The translations under genes were made by a program, and so were the position numbers. This document shows positions 1 through 7,352 of a DNA stretch of 7,583 nucleotides, piece by piece; position 1 is the stretch's first letter; each line of letters starts with the position of its first letter. The notes below the pieces were generated by a model. The model did not search any database. It was not told where the DNA came from and worked only from the letters and a program-made list of their open reading frames with translations. This DNA is from Actinomycetota bacterium (GTDB taxonomy: Bacteria; Actinomycetota; Actinomycetes; Mycobacteriales; Mycobacteriaceae). The stretch covers positions 1 through 7,583 of the forward strand of contig SYAA01000160.1 in the NCBI GenBank assembly GCA_005789055.1, in the 5' to 3' direction.

Positions 1-18
1 CGGGGCGATGCCGCCCCG
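1..18. terminator. Perfect 7-bp hairpin at the window edge, possible terminator of the upstream gene
   Basis: Bases 1-7 (CGGGGCG) are the exact reverse complement of bases 12-18 (CGCCCCG), with a 4-base ATGC loop. No T-run follows, so this is not a classical intrinsic terminator, but actinobacterial hairpin terminators often lack one. The stem touches the window edge and could be longer, or could lie in the 3' end of an upstream coding region. In M. tuberculosis the upstream neighbour of moxR1 is the ripA-ripB peptidoglycan hydrolase pair, so this may separate that operon from moxR. The function is inferred from structure alone. Confidence 0.3.
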
Positions 19-70
19 ACGAATGTGGTCACCCGGCCCAGTCAGCCGGTTCGCACCAACCAACAGCTGT

Positions 71-75
71 GGAGG
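71..75 (+). promoter_or_regulatory. Shine-Dalgarno of moxR, fixes its start at 82
   Basis: GGAGG sits 6 bases before the ATG at 82. The open frame extends upstream to an in-frame GTG at 25, but that start has no SD, and the 19 extra residues it would add are absent from the mycobacterial homologue as I recall it. Bases 1-81 contain no TA dinucleotide, so no TAnnnT -10 box is present. The moxR promoter therefore lies outside the window or is of another type. Confidence 0.75.
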
Positions 76-81
76 AAGTCC

Positions 82-1197
82 ATGACGTCACCAGGTTCCT
101 CGCCCGTGAGCGCCGGCGGGTACGCCGGCCCGAGCGGATCGACCGCGTCATCGGCGGTCGGTAACGGCCTGGCCAGCGAGGTGCAGACCCTGGAGAGAGC
201 GATCTTCGAGGTCAAGCGGATCATCGTCGGCCAGGACCAACTCGTCGAGCGGATCCTAGTGGGCCTGCTCGCCAAAGGCCACGTGCTGCTCGAGGGCGTG
301 CCCGGGGTGGCCAAAACCCTGGCCGTGGAGACCTTCGCGAAGGTGGTGGGCGGCACCTTCGCCCGTATTCAGTTCACCCCGGACCTGGTGCCCACCGACA
401 TCATCGGAACCCGCATCTACCGGCAGGGCCGCGAGGAATTCGACATCGAGTTCGGTCCGGTGATGTGCAACTTCCTGCTCGCCGACGAGATCAACCGGGC
501 ACCGGCCAAGGTGCAGTCCGCCCTCCTTGAGGTGATGGCCGAGCGCAAGATCTCGATCGGCGGCCGCGACTACCCGCTGCCCAAGCCGTTTCTGGTGATG
601 GCCACCCAGAACCCCATCGAGAACGAGGGCGTCTACCCGCTTCCGGAGGCCCAACGCGACCGATTCCTGTTCAAGATCAACGTGGACTACCCGTCCCCGG
701 AGGAAGAGCGCGAGATCATTTACCGGATGGGCGTCAACCCGCCCGAACCGAAAGCGATCCTCGATACCGGTGACCTGCAGCGCCTGCAGGACGTCGCGGC
801 CAACAACTTCGTGCACCACGCACTGGTCGACTACGTCGTGCGGGTCGTGACAGCCACCCGCCGCCCCGAGCAGTTCGGGATGCCCGACGTCAAGTCCTGG
901 ATTGCGTTCGGTGCCTCGCCGCGCGCATCACTGGGCATCATTGCCGCGTCCCGTGCGCTGGCACTGGTGCGCGGGCGGGACTACGTGGTCCCGCAGGACG
1001 TCATCGAGGTGATTCCCGATGTGTTGCGGCACCGTCTGGTCCTGACCTACGACGCGCTGGCGGACGACGTCAAGGCTGAGACCGTGATCAACCGGATCCT
1101 GCAGACCGTCGGACTGCCCCAGGTGAACGCCATTCCGCAGCAGGGACCGCCCGTACCGCCGGTGGCACCCGCGCCGGCGGGCGCCGGCGGTCGGTGA
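82..1197 (+). CDS. moxR1: MoxR-family AAA+ ATPase (MoxR1-like)
   Basis: A 371-residue AAA+ ATPase of the MoxR family, cytoplasmic, thought to act as a chaperone that remodels or activates vWA-domain partner proteins using ATP. Visible motifs are Walker A GVPGVAKT (72-79), Walker B LLADEIN (132-138), sensor 1 ATQNP (174-178), the arginine-rich EAQRDRF segment (189-195) and the sensor 2 region GASPRAS (277-283). The first 35 residues are Gly/Ser/Ala-rich and the last 20 Pro/Ala-rich, so both ends are probably disordered. The ATG at 82 is chosen for its GGAGG and its match to the remembered Rv1479 start. The stop codon overlaps the next gene's GTG by 4 bases, which suggests translational coupling with the DUF58 protein. 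The ATPase motifs appear intact. The family is certain, but the substrate is unknown. Confidence 0.95.
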   Translation: MTSPGSSPVSAGGYAGPSGSTASSAVGNGLASEVQTLERAIFEVKRIIVGQDQLVERILVGLLAKGHVLLEGVPGVAKTLAVETFAKVVGGTFARIQFTPDLVPTDIIGTRIYRQGREEFDIEFGPVMCNFLLADEINRAPAKVQSALLEVMAERKISIGGRDYPLPKPFLVMATQNPIENEGVYPLPEAQRDRFLFKINVDYPSPEEEREIIYRMGVNPPEPKAILDTGDLQRLQDVAANNFVHHALVDYVVRVVTATRRPEQFGMPDVKSWIAFGASPRASLGIIAASRALALVRGRDYVVPQDVIEVIPDVLRHRLVLTYDALADDVKAETVINRILQTVGLPQVNAIPQQGPPVPPVAPAPAGAGGR

Positions 1198-2168
1198 GCG
1201 AGTCCGCTCCAGCCGTTGACGCGGCTGGTCAGCCGAAGTCGGTCCACCCGCCCTCCTTTCAGCGCGGTGAGATCGGTGACGCGAAGCTCTCGGCGGCGCT
1301 GCGAACGCTGGAGCTCACCGTCAAACGCAAACTCGACGGGGTGCTGCAGGGCAACCACCTCGGCTTGATCCCGGGGCCGGGTTCCGAGCCGGGCGAGTCG
1401 CGCCTCTACCAGCCTGGCGATGACGTCCGGCGGATGGACTGGTCGGTGACCGCCCGAACCACCCACCCGCACGTCCGGCAGATGATCGCCGACCGAGAGC
1501 TGGAGACATGGATCGTGGTGGATATGTCCGCCAGCCTCGACTTCGGCACCACCGGTTGTGAAAAACGCGACCTCGCCGTTGCGGCAGCCGCGGCGATCAC
1601 CTACCTCAACAGTGGCGGCGGCAACCGGATCGGGGCGGTGATCGCCAACGGCGAGAACGTCATTCGGGTTCCGGCTCGGTCCGGCCGTCAACATGAGCAG
1701 ACATTGCTCCGGGCCATCGCCACGTCGCCGCGCGCCCCCCTGGGCGTCCGTGGGGACCTGTCCGCCGCCATCGATGCGCTGCGCCGGCCGGAACGTCGCC
1801 GCGGCATGGCCGTGATCATCAGCGACTTCCTTGGCCCGATCACCTGGATGCGTCCGCTGCGCGCGATCGCAGCCCGGCACGAGGTGCTCGGCGTCGAAGT
1901 GCTCGACCCGCGCGACGTGGAACTGCCCGACGTCGGCGACGTGATCCTGCAGGACACCGAATCCGGTATCACCCGGGAGTTCACCATCGATGCTCAGCTG
2001 CGCGATGACTTTGCCCGCGCCGCGGCCGCGCATCGTGCGGAGGTGGCTCGGACGCTGCGTCGCGGAGGTGCTCCACTGATGACGCTCCGTACCGACCGCG
2101 ACTGGATTGCCGACATCGTGAGATTCGTCGCCTCACGGCGCCGCGGCGCGCTGGCAGGCAGCCAGTGA
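1194..2168 (+). CDS. DUF58 domain protein, MoxR partner (Rv1480-like)
   Basis: A 324-residue soluble DUF58 protein, the usual partner of MoxR ATPases. The family hallmark is the segment [18 protein letters not shown] (72-89). It is followed by a vWA-like fold with a metal-site motif DMSAS (110-114, the DxSxS pattern) and a SDF strand end (210-212). No transmembrane segment or signal peptide is visible, and the C-terminus is Arg-rich. It starts with GTG inside the moxR stop (GTGA overlap at 1194-1197) and has no strong SD of its own, which fits reinitiation after moxR. Length and sequence match the M. tuberculosis Rv1480 product (about 317 residues, from memory), with most of the difference at the N-terminus. 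Known MoxR systems suggest it presents or stabilises a client for the ATPase, but the client here is unknown. Confidence 0.93.
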   Translation: MSESAPAVDAAGQPKSVHPPSFQRGEIGDAKLSAALRTLELTVKRKLDGVLQGNHLGLIPGPGSEPGESRLYQPGDDVRRMDWSVTARTTHPHVRQMIADRELETWIVVDMSASLDFGTTGCEKRDLAVAAAAAITYLNSGGGNRIGAVIANGENVIRVPARSGRQHEQTLLRAIATSPRAPLGVRGDLSAAIDALRRPERRRGMAVIISDFLGPITWMRPLRAIAARHEVLGVEVLDPRDVELPDVGDVILQDTESGITREFTIDAQLRDDFARAAAAHRAEVARTLRRGGAPLMTLRTDRDWIADIVRFVASRRRGALAGSQ

Positions 2169-2202
2169 GCGATGCCATCCGCCCTCCGTATGGGGGCCCG
2201 CT

Positions 2203-3213
2203 GTGACGTTTCCCTTGCTGGGGCCGATGTCGCTGACGAACTTCGCCCACCCCTGGTTTTTTCTGTTCCTGCTGTTCGTCGCCGGACTGGTCGCGCTCTA
2301 CGTCATCACCCAACGAGCCAGGCAGAAGCGGATCCTGCGGTTCGCCAATATGGAGCTGCTGGAGAGCGTCGCCCCCCAGCGCCCCAACCGCTGGCGGCAT
2401 CTGTCGGCAATGCTGCTGATCGGCTCTATGGTGCTGCTGACGATCGCCATGGCGGGTCCGCAGAATGACGTGCGTATCCCGCGCAACCGTGCGGTGGTGA
2501 TGCTCGCGATTGACGTCTCACAGTCGATGCGGGCCACCGACATCGAGCCGAGCCGGCTCGCCGCGGCGCAGGTCGCCGCGAAGCAGTTCGCCGACCAATT
2601 GACCCCCGGTATCAATCTGGGTCTGATCGCCTACGCCGGCACCGCGACGGTACTGGTCTCGCCCACCACAAACCGCGAGGCCACCAAAATTGCCATCGAC
2701 AAACTGCAGTTGGCCGACCGCACCGCCACCGGCGAGGCGATCTTCACCGCCCTGCAGGCGATCGCCACCGTCGGCGCAGTCATCGGTGGCGGCGAAGACG
2801 GTCCGCCGCCGGCCCGCATCGTGCTGATGTCGGACGGCAAGGAGACGGTGCCGTCCAACCCGGACAACCCCAAAGGCGCCTTCACGGCCGCCCGTACCGC
2901 CAAAGACCAGGGCGTACCGATCTCCACGGTGACCTTCGGCACCCCGTACGGCTATGTCGAGATCAACGACCAGCGCCAGCCGGTGCCGGTCGATGACGAG
3001 ACGCTGGAGAAGATCGCCGAACTCTCGGACGGCAACGCCTACAGCGCCTCCACTCTTGAACAGCTCAAAGAGGTGTTCACGTCACTGCAGGACCAGATCG
3101 GCTACGAGACGATCAAGGGCGACGCGAGTGTCGGCTGGCTGCGACTCGGTGCGCTGCTGTTGGCGCTGTCGGCACTGGCGGCGCTGCTACTCAATCGCCG
3201 CCTGCCCGGCTGA
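2203..3213 (+). CDS. Membrane-anchored von Willebrand A protein (Rv1481-like)
   Basis: A 336-residue membrane protein with a vWA domain. Two hydrophobic segments (about 17-36 and 67-84) form an N-terminal hairpin. The vWA domain runs from about 96 to 300 with an intact MIDAS: DVSQS (104-108), a Thr in RTATGEA (173-179) and SDGKE (210-214). A final hydrophobic segment (about 313-330) is followed by NRRLPG. This is the BatA/BatB-like layout found downstream of MoxR and DUF58 genes. The GTG start at 2203 follows a G-rich SD-like run at 2192-2196. An ATG at codon 9 is a weaker alternative, because the remembered Rv1481 product begins at the GTG-equivalent position. The 34-base gap from the DUF58 gene indicates one operon. 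Metal-dependent partner binding under MoxR control is the likely role, but the process is not shown by sequence. Confidence 0.93.
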   Translation: MTFPLLGPMSLTNFAHPWFFLFLLFVAGLVALYVITQRARQKRILRFANMELLESVAPQRPNRWRHLSAMLLIGSMVLLTIAMAGPQNDVRIPRNRAVVMLAIDVSQSMRATDIEPSRLAAAQVAAKQFADQLTPGINLGLIAYAGTATVLVSPTTNREATKIAIDKLQLADRTATGEAIFTALQAIATVGAVIGGGEDGPPPARIVLMSDGKETVPSNPDNPKGAFTAARTAKDQGVPISTVTFGTPYGYVEINDQRQPVPVDDETLEKIAELSDGNAYSASTLEQLKEVFTSLQDQIGYETIKGDASVGWLRLGALLLALSALAALLLNRRLPG

Positions 3214-4017
<804 letters not shown>

Positions 4018-4025
4018 CGGCCGCA

Positions 4026-4031
4026 AGGGAG
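4026..4031 (+). promoter_or_regulatory. Ribosome binding site of inhA
   Basis: AGGGAG in the 26-base fabG1-inhA gap lies 12 bases before the ATG at 4044, which is slightly long for an SD. A second G-run at 4035-4037 is 6 bases from the ATG. No TAnnnT box is seen in this gap. The fabG1 Leu201 codon region (3880-3890) reads TTGGAG and gives no TACAAT-like box of the kind made by the M. tuberculosis fabG1 L203L resistance mutation. inhA therefore appears to depend on the fabG1 promoter. Confidence 0.6.
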
Positions 4032-4043
4032 ATAGGGACTGAC

Positions 4044-4853
4044 ATGACAGGGATTCTTGAAGGTAAGCGTGTCCTCGTGACGGGCATCATCACCGACTCA
4101 TCCATCGCGTTCCACATTGCGCGGGTGGCCCAGGAGGCGGGTGCAGAGATCGTCTGCACCGGCTTCGACCGGTTGAAGCTGATCAGGCGCATCATGGACC
4201 GGCTACCGCAACCGGCGCCACTGTTGGAACTCAACGTTCAGAACGACGACCACCTGGCTAGCCTCGCCGACCGGATCACGGAGGTCATCGGCGTCGGCAA
4301 CAAACTCGACGGCGTGGTGCACTCGATCGGGAACATGCCACCCAGTGGAATGGGCATCAACCCGTTTTTCGACGCCCCGTATGAGGACGTCGCCAGGGGC
4401 ATCCACGTCTCGGCTTATTCCTACGCATCGCTGGCCAAGGCGGTGCTGCCGATCATGAATCCCGGCGGCGGCATCGTGGGCATGGACTTCGACCCGACCC
4501 GGGCGATGCCCGCGTATAACTGGATGACGGTGGCCAAGAGTGCGCTCGAGTCGATCAACCGGTTCGTGGCGAGGGAAGCCGGAAAAGTCGGCGTACGGTC
4601 CAATCTTGTTGCGGCCGGGCCGATCCGGACGCTGGCCATGAGCGCGATCATGGGCGGTGCGCTGGGCGATGAGTTCAAGGACGAGATGAAAATGCTCGAG
4701 GAGGGCTGGGACCAGCGCTCCCCGCTGGGCTGGGACATGAAGGATCCCACCCCCGTCGCGAAAACCGTCTGCGCTCTGCTCTCCGACTGGCTGCCCGCCA
4801 CCACCGGAACGATCATCTACGCCGACGGCGGCGCCAGCACCCAGTTGCTGTGA
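4044..4853 (+). CDS. inhA: NADH-dependent enoyl-[acyl-carrier-protein] reductase InhA
   Basis: A 269-residue FAS-II enoyl-ACP reductase, the target of isoniazid-NAD and ethionamide-NAD adducts. It has the same length as M. tuberculosis InhA, so numbering is shared. The cofactor segment [13 protein letters not shown] (14-26), Phe41, Ser94-Ile95-Gly96, Phe149, Tyr158 and Lys165 are present, as is Thr266 near the C-terminus, a reported kinase site. Resistance-linked positions Ile16, Ile21, Ile47, Ser94, Ile95 and Ile194 carry the sensitive residue, and position 78 is Ile where I recall Val. Unusual features are Asn97 where I recall Phe, Cys38 where I recall Leu, and substrate-loop segment 209-217 reading DEFKDEMKM. 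The stop TGA overlaps the following gene's ATG. Function is secure, but the effect of the substitutions is unknown. Confidence 0.98.
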   Translation: MTGILEGKRVLVTGIITDSSIAFHIARVAQEAGAEIVCTGFDRLKLIRRIMDRLPQPAPLLELNVQNDDHLASLADRITEVIGVGNKLDGVVHSIGNMPPSGMGINPFFDAPYEDVARGIHVSAYSYASLAKAVLPIMNPGGGIVGMDFDPTRAMPAYNWMTVAKSALESINRFVAREAGKVGVRSNLVAAGPIRTLAMSAIMGGALGDEFKDEMKMLEEGWDQRSPLGWDMKDPTPVAKTVCALLSDWLPATTGTIIYADGGASTQLL

Positions 4854-5947
4854 TGGCCCCAGTTTCTGCGATGGCGGAGCGCTTCGACGCACTGTTGCTG
4901 CTGTCCTTCGGTGGGCCCGAGGGCCCCGAGCAGGTCATGCCGTTCCTGGAGCAGGTGACCCGGGGCCGGGGTATTCCACCGGAGCGCCTGGCCAGCGTCG
5001 CGGAGCACTACCTGCACTTCGGCGGTGTGTCGCCGATCAACGGGATCAACCGCGCGCTGATCGAAGAAATTCGCGCTCAACTCGCGGGCCGTGGTGAGGA
5101 TCTGCCGGTGTACTTCGGCAACCGCAACTCCGATCCGTTCATCGAGGACACCGTCGCGGCGATGGCAGCCGACGGCGTTTCGCGCGTCGCGGTCTTCAGC
5201 ACCTCGGCCTGGGGTGGCTATTCGGGGTGCACCCAGTACCAGGAGGACATCGCCCGAGCCCGGGAGTCCGTCGGCCCCGGCGCGCCGGAATTGGTGAAGC
5301 TGCGGCAGTACTTCGATCACCCCCTTCTGGTGGAGATGTTTGGTGACGGGATCGCCCAGGCTGCCGCGACACTGCCTGCGGAACTGCGCGACCAGGCGCG
5401 GTTGGTGTTTACCGCGCACTCCATCCCGATACGGGCGGTCGATCGCTGTGGGCCCGGGCTGTATCCGCGACAGGTCGGCTACTCGTCGGCTCTGGTGGCG
5501 GCGGCGGCCGGCTACACCGATTTCGACCAGGTGTGGCAGTCCCGTTCCGGACCGCCGCAGGTTCCCTGGCTGGAACCCGATGTCGCCGATCACCTCTCTG
5601 CGCTGGCGGATTCGGGAACCAAAGCGGTCATCGTCTGTCCCATCGGATTTGTCGCCGATCACATTGAGGTGATCTGGGATCTCGACAGCGAACTTGCCGA
5701 GCAGGCCCGGACACTCGGAATCGCCATGGCCAGAGCGACGACACCCAATGCCCAGCCTCGTTACGCGCGGCTGGTGCTCGATCTGCTCGACGAGAAGCGG
5801 GAAGGACGCGAACCCGCGAGAGTTGTTGGGCGCCAGCCCGTTCCCGGATACGGGTCGAGTGTGAACGGCCGTTTCTGCACCGCTGATTGTGAGGCGAGCG
5901 CGAAGGCTGCCGGTGCTAGTGCCAGGCCGACTGCAGAATCGCGCTGA
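4853..5947 (+). CDS. hemH: Ferrochelatase (coproporphyrin ferrochelatase, HemH/CpfC)
   Basis: A 364-residue ferrochelatase that inserts Fe(II) into a porphyrin. In actinobacteria the substrate is coproporphyrin III, in the coproporphyrin-dependent haem pathway. It shows the N-terminal [11 protein letters not shown] (14-24), [10 protein letters not shown] (57-66), YFGNRN (87-92), the catalytic His in TAHS (His189), [11 protein letters not shown] with Glu272, and WDLD (275-278). Three starts are possible: GTG 4850, ATG 4853 and ATG 4871. I chose 4853 because TGATG joins it to the inhA stop, none has an SD, and reinitiation is likely. ATG 4871 (358 residues) is closer to the remembered M. tuberculosis N-terminus. 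The last 35 residues form a variable tail with Cys342 and Cys346. The 3' end overlaps the opposing gene by 32 bases. Confidence 0.94.
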   Translation: MAPVSAMAERFDALLLLSFGGPEGPEQVMPFLEQVTRGRGIPPERLASVAEHYLHFGGVSPINGINRALIEEIRAQLAGRGEDLPVYFGNRNSDPFIEDTVAAMAADGVSRVAVFSTSAWGGYSGCTQYQEDIARARESVGPGAPELVKLRQYFDHPLLVEMFGDGIAQAAATLPAELRDQARLVFTAHSIPIRAVDRCGPGLYPRQVGYSSALVAAAAGYTDFDQVWQSRSGPPQVPWLEPDVADHLSALADSGTKAVIVCPIGFVADHIEVIWDLDSELAEQARTLGIAMARATTPNAQPRYARLVLDLLDEKREGREPARVVGRQPVPGYGSSVNGRFCTADCEASAKAAGASARPTAESR

Positions 5948-6764
5948 CAGCCGCCGCCCTTGCCGTGCGCACGATCATGGCCAGCGGGCGCATCGCGTCG
6001 TTGGCGGCCCGTTCATCGGAGGCGCTCTGCATGGCGATCTGCGCGGGGCCGCCGCTGACGGCGATGATGGCGTCGACGTGGGCTGCGGTGGCCAGTACCC
6101 GCAACGCCCGGTCCGGTGCGTGATCCGGTGCCCGGTGCAGGCCACCGGCTTGCAGGAGTTCCTCGACGAGGACGCGCGGATTCCCACCGCCGGGTGCGGG
6201 TTGCAGGCCGACCAGCGCTTCGGTGGCCGACCGGACTGACGATCGCAGCGCGTACTCGGCTTCGCCGAGGTCGAGTTGCTCCGGCACCGCGATGCCGGGC
6301 AACGAGTAGACCGACCAGGACAGCACGGGGATCTCTGGGATGTCCGACTCGTCCTCGTCACCGCACTCAAACACCGGGACTACGCCGATGGCCTCGCCGG
6401 CCGGCACCCGGATCAGGACTGCCTCGCCGGCATCGAGAGCGTCACGCTGGAATTGGGTGCCGGCGGGCAGGCCCCGGACGTCACCCGGCACCGGAAACGC
6501 GACATCGATCACCTGCGGTGCCCCGGGCAGCCTCCCGGGATTTCGGCCGGCCGCGGTGCGCACCGTCTGCAGCAGGGACATCGCACCGGCGGGGTCCACA
6601 TCGGGCCAAGGCAATCCGGTTCGTCCGGCCGCGACCGCATCGTAGGCGGCGACCGAATGCAGTGGCGCCCAGGCGTTTAGCGCATCAAGGACGTCATCGG
6701 GTGCCGCGTGGCCAGCCAGCCAGGCATTGGTCCACACCGACAGCGAGACACTCGGGCACCACAT
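5916..6764 (-). CDS. Conserved mycobacterial hypothetical protein (Rv1486c-like)
   Basis: A 282-residue protein of unknown function that strongly resembles the remembered M. tuberculosis Rv1486c product. It begins [18 protein letters not shown] and keeps conserved blocks LPWPDVD (51-57), [14 protein letters not shown] (92-105), [10 protein letters not shown] (148-157) and [12 protein letters not shown] (213-224). No signal peptide, membrane segment or known catalytic motif is visible. It is Ala-rich, probably soluble, with an acidic patch [10 protein letters not shown] (135-144). The ATG at 6764 is chosen by homology. The frame stays open for 115 more codons upstream, but those run antisense through the nfeD-like gene. 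GAGGA lies only 2 bases before the ATG, so initiation is probably leaderless or nearly so. Its 3' end overlaps the ferrochelatase 3' end. Persistent location beside haem and NfeD genes gives no firm role. Confidence 0.88.
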   Translation of the reverse strand: MWCPSVSLSVWTNAWLAGHAAPDDVLDALNAWAPLHSVAAYDAVAAGRTGLPWPDVDPAGAMSLLQTVRTAAGRNPGRLPGAPQVIDVAFPVPGDVRGLPAGTQFQRDALDAGEAVLIRVPAGEAIGVVPVFECGDEDESDIPEIPVLSWSVYSLPGIAVPEQLDLGEAEYALRSSVRSATEALVGLQPAPGGGNPRVLVEELLQAGGLHRAPDHAPDRALRVLATAAHVDAIIAVSGGPAQIAMQSASDERAANDAMRPLAMIVRTARAAAVSAILQSAWH

Positions 6765-6774
6765 AATCCTCGTG

Positions 6775-6780
6775 AGTGTA
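6775..6780 (-). promoter_or_regulatory. -10 box of the reverse-strand gene (TACACT)
   Basis: On the reverse strand TACACT fits TAnnnT and ends 10 bases before the ATG at 6764. A start site 7 bases downstream would give a leader of about 3 bases, too short for a normal SD. A weak -35-like CGACCG (reverse strand, 6798-6803) lies 17 bases upstream. It shares the 79-base gap 6765-6843 with the forward promoter. Consensus match only. Confidence 0.45.
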
Positions 6781-6831
6781 GTGGCTCCGAGCCGGTCCGG
6801 TCGGCACCCCATGCGGCCACCGAAAAGCGCG

Positions 6832-6837
6832 TATCGT
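6832..6837 (+). promoter_or_regulatory. -10 box of the nfeD-like gene (TATCGT), leaderless start
   Basis: TATCGT fits TAnnnT and is followed by 6 bases (GGCGTT) and then the ATG at 6844. No SD is visible between them. This spacing would place the transcription start on or next to the A of the start codon, so the mRNA is probably leaderless. The box lies within the divergent intergenic region shared with the reverse-strand gene. Confidence 0.55.
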
Positions 6838-6843
6838 GGCGTT

Positions 6844-7278
6844 ATGTCGGAGGCGTTGGTCTGGCTCGTTGCCGCACTGGCGCTCGCCGGTGCCGAGGCG
6901 CTCACCGGTGACCTGTCACTGCTGATGCTTTCGGGCGGGGCATTGGTCGCGGCCGGCGCCAGTTGGCTGCTGGGGTTTCCGCTGTGGGCTGACGGCGCGG
7001 TGTTCCTGGTCGTCTCGGTACTACTACTTCTGGTGGTGCGTCCGGTGCTGCGACGTCGGTTCGTCGGCGGTTCGGGGTTGCCCGAGCCGGCGAAGGCGCT
7101 GGAAGGCAAGCATGCGCTCGTGCTTGAGCCGGTCAGTCGTCACCGCGGTCAAGTCAAGCTGGACGGGGAAGTCTGGACGGCCCGGGCCTACAACGACGCC
7201 GACGTGTATCAGCCCGGTGAACAGGTGACGGTCATGCAGATCGACGGTGCCACCGCGGTGGTCTGGCAGAACCGCTGA
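6844..7278 (+). CDS. NfeD-like membrane protein (Rv1487-like)
   Basis: A 144-residue short-form NfeD protein without the ClpP-like protease domain. Three hydrophobic segments (about 4-20, 25-43 and 51-68) are followed by a basic RRR stop (70-72). A soluble C-terminal OB-fold domain (about 83-144) contains [26 protein letters not shown] and [18 protein letters not shown] blocks typical of NfeD. Such proteins partner with SPFH/stomatin proteins in membrane microdomains, and an SPFH gene lies directly downstream. The ATG at 6844 is chosen because it matches the 144-residue length I remember for Rv1487 and has a well-placed -10 box. The frame stays open upstream to 6727, but that extension runs antisense through the reverse-strand gene and the promoter region. 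It is likely co-transcribed with the SPFH gene. Confidence 0.92.
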   Translation: MSEALVWLVAALALAGAEALTGDLSLLMLSGGALVAAGASWLLGFPLWADGAVFLVVSVLLLLVVRPVLRRRFVGGSGLPEPAKALEGKHALVLEPVSRHRGQVKLDGEVWTARAYNDADVYQPGEQVTVMQIDGATAVVWQNR

Positions 7279-7280
7279 CT

Positions 7281-7340
7281 ACTTGACCAAGCCTGACCCA
7301 GCCTGACCAAGCCAGTACAAGCCCGGGCAAGCCGGGGGAA
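7281..7340 (+). repeat. Six degenerate 10-bp tandem repeats between the nfeD-like and SPFH genes
   Basis: The sequence splits exactly into acttgaccaa / gcctgaccca / gcctgaccaa / gccagtacaa / gcccgggcaa / gccgggggaa. Relative to unit 3 (GCCTGACCAA) the others differ at 2, 1, 3, 3 and 4 positions. The GCC start and AA end are the most conserved parts. The array starts two bases after the nfeD-like stop and ends at the SD of the next gene. Ten-bp phasing puts each unit on nearly the same face of the helix. CTGACC (7293-7298) and TACAAG (7316-7321), 17 bases apart, resemble a weak promoter. Repeat structure is seen directly, and any function is inference. Confidence 0.75.
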
Positions 7341-7341
7341 C

Positions 7342-7347
7342 GAGGAG
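7342..7347 (+). promoter_or_regulatory. Shine-Dalgarno of the SPFH gene
   Basis: GAGGAG is placed 5 bases before the ATG at 7353, a strong SD. It contrasts with the leaderless starts of the neighbouring fabG1 and nfeD-like genes and fixes the start of the truncated SPFH gene. Confidence 0.8.
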
Positions 7348-7352
7348 TCGGT

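Noticed and set aside
1047..2033. A 328-codon reverse open frame under moxR and the DUF58 gene
   Set aside because: It is antisense to two strongly conserved coding regions and has His/Gly/Arg-rich shadow composition typical of high-GC DNA. No recognisable domain.
2172..2468. A 98-codon forward open frame overlapping the start of the vWA gene
   Set aside because: Out of frame with the vWA gene, whose sequence is clearly conserved from 2203. Its composition is that of a shifted frame.
4817..5662. A 281-codon reverse open frame under ferrochelatase
   Set aside because: Antisense shadow of a certain gene, with Arg/Gly/His-rich composition and no family resemblance.
6116..6766. A 216-codon forward open frame opposite the conserved hypothetical
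   Set aside because: Arg/Pro-rich shadow of the reverse-strand gene, with no SD or motif support.
5916..7109. A 397-codon reverse open frame extending the conserved hypothetical upstream by 115 codons
   Set aside because: The added part runs antisense through the nfeD-like gene and is low-complexity Ser/Thr/Arg/Ala. Homology and the -10 box support the ATG at 6764.
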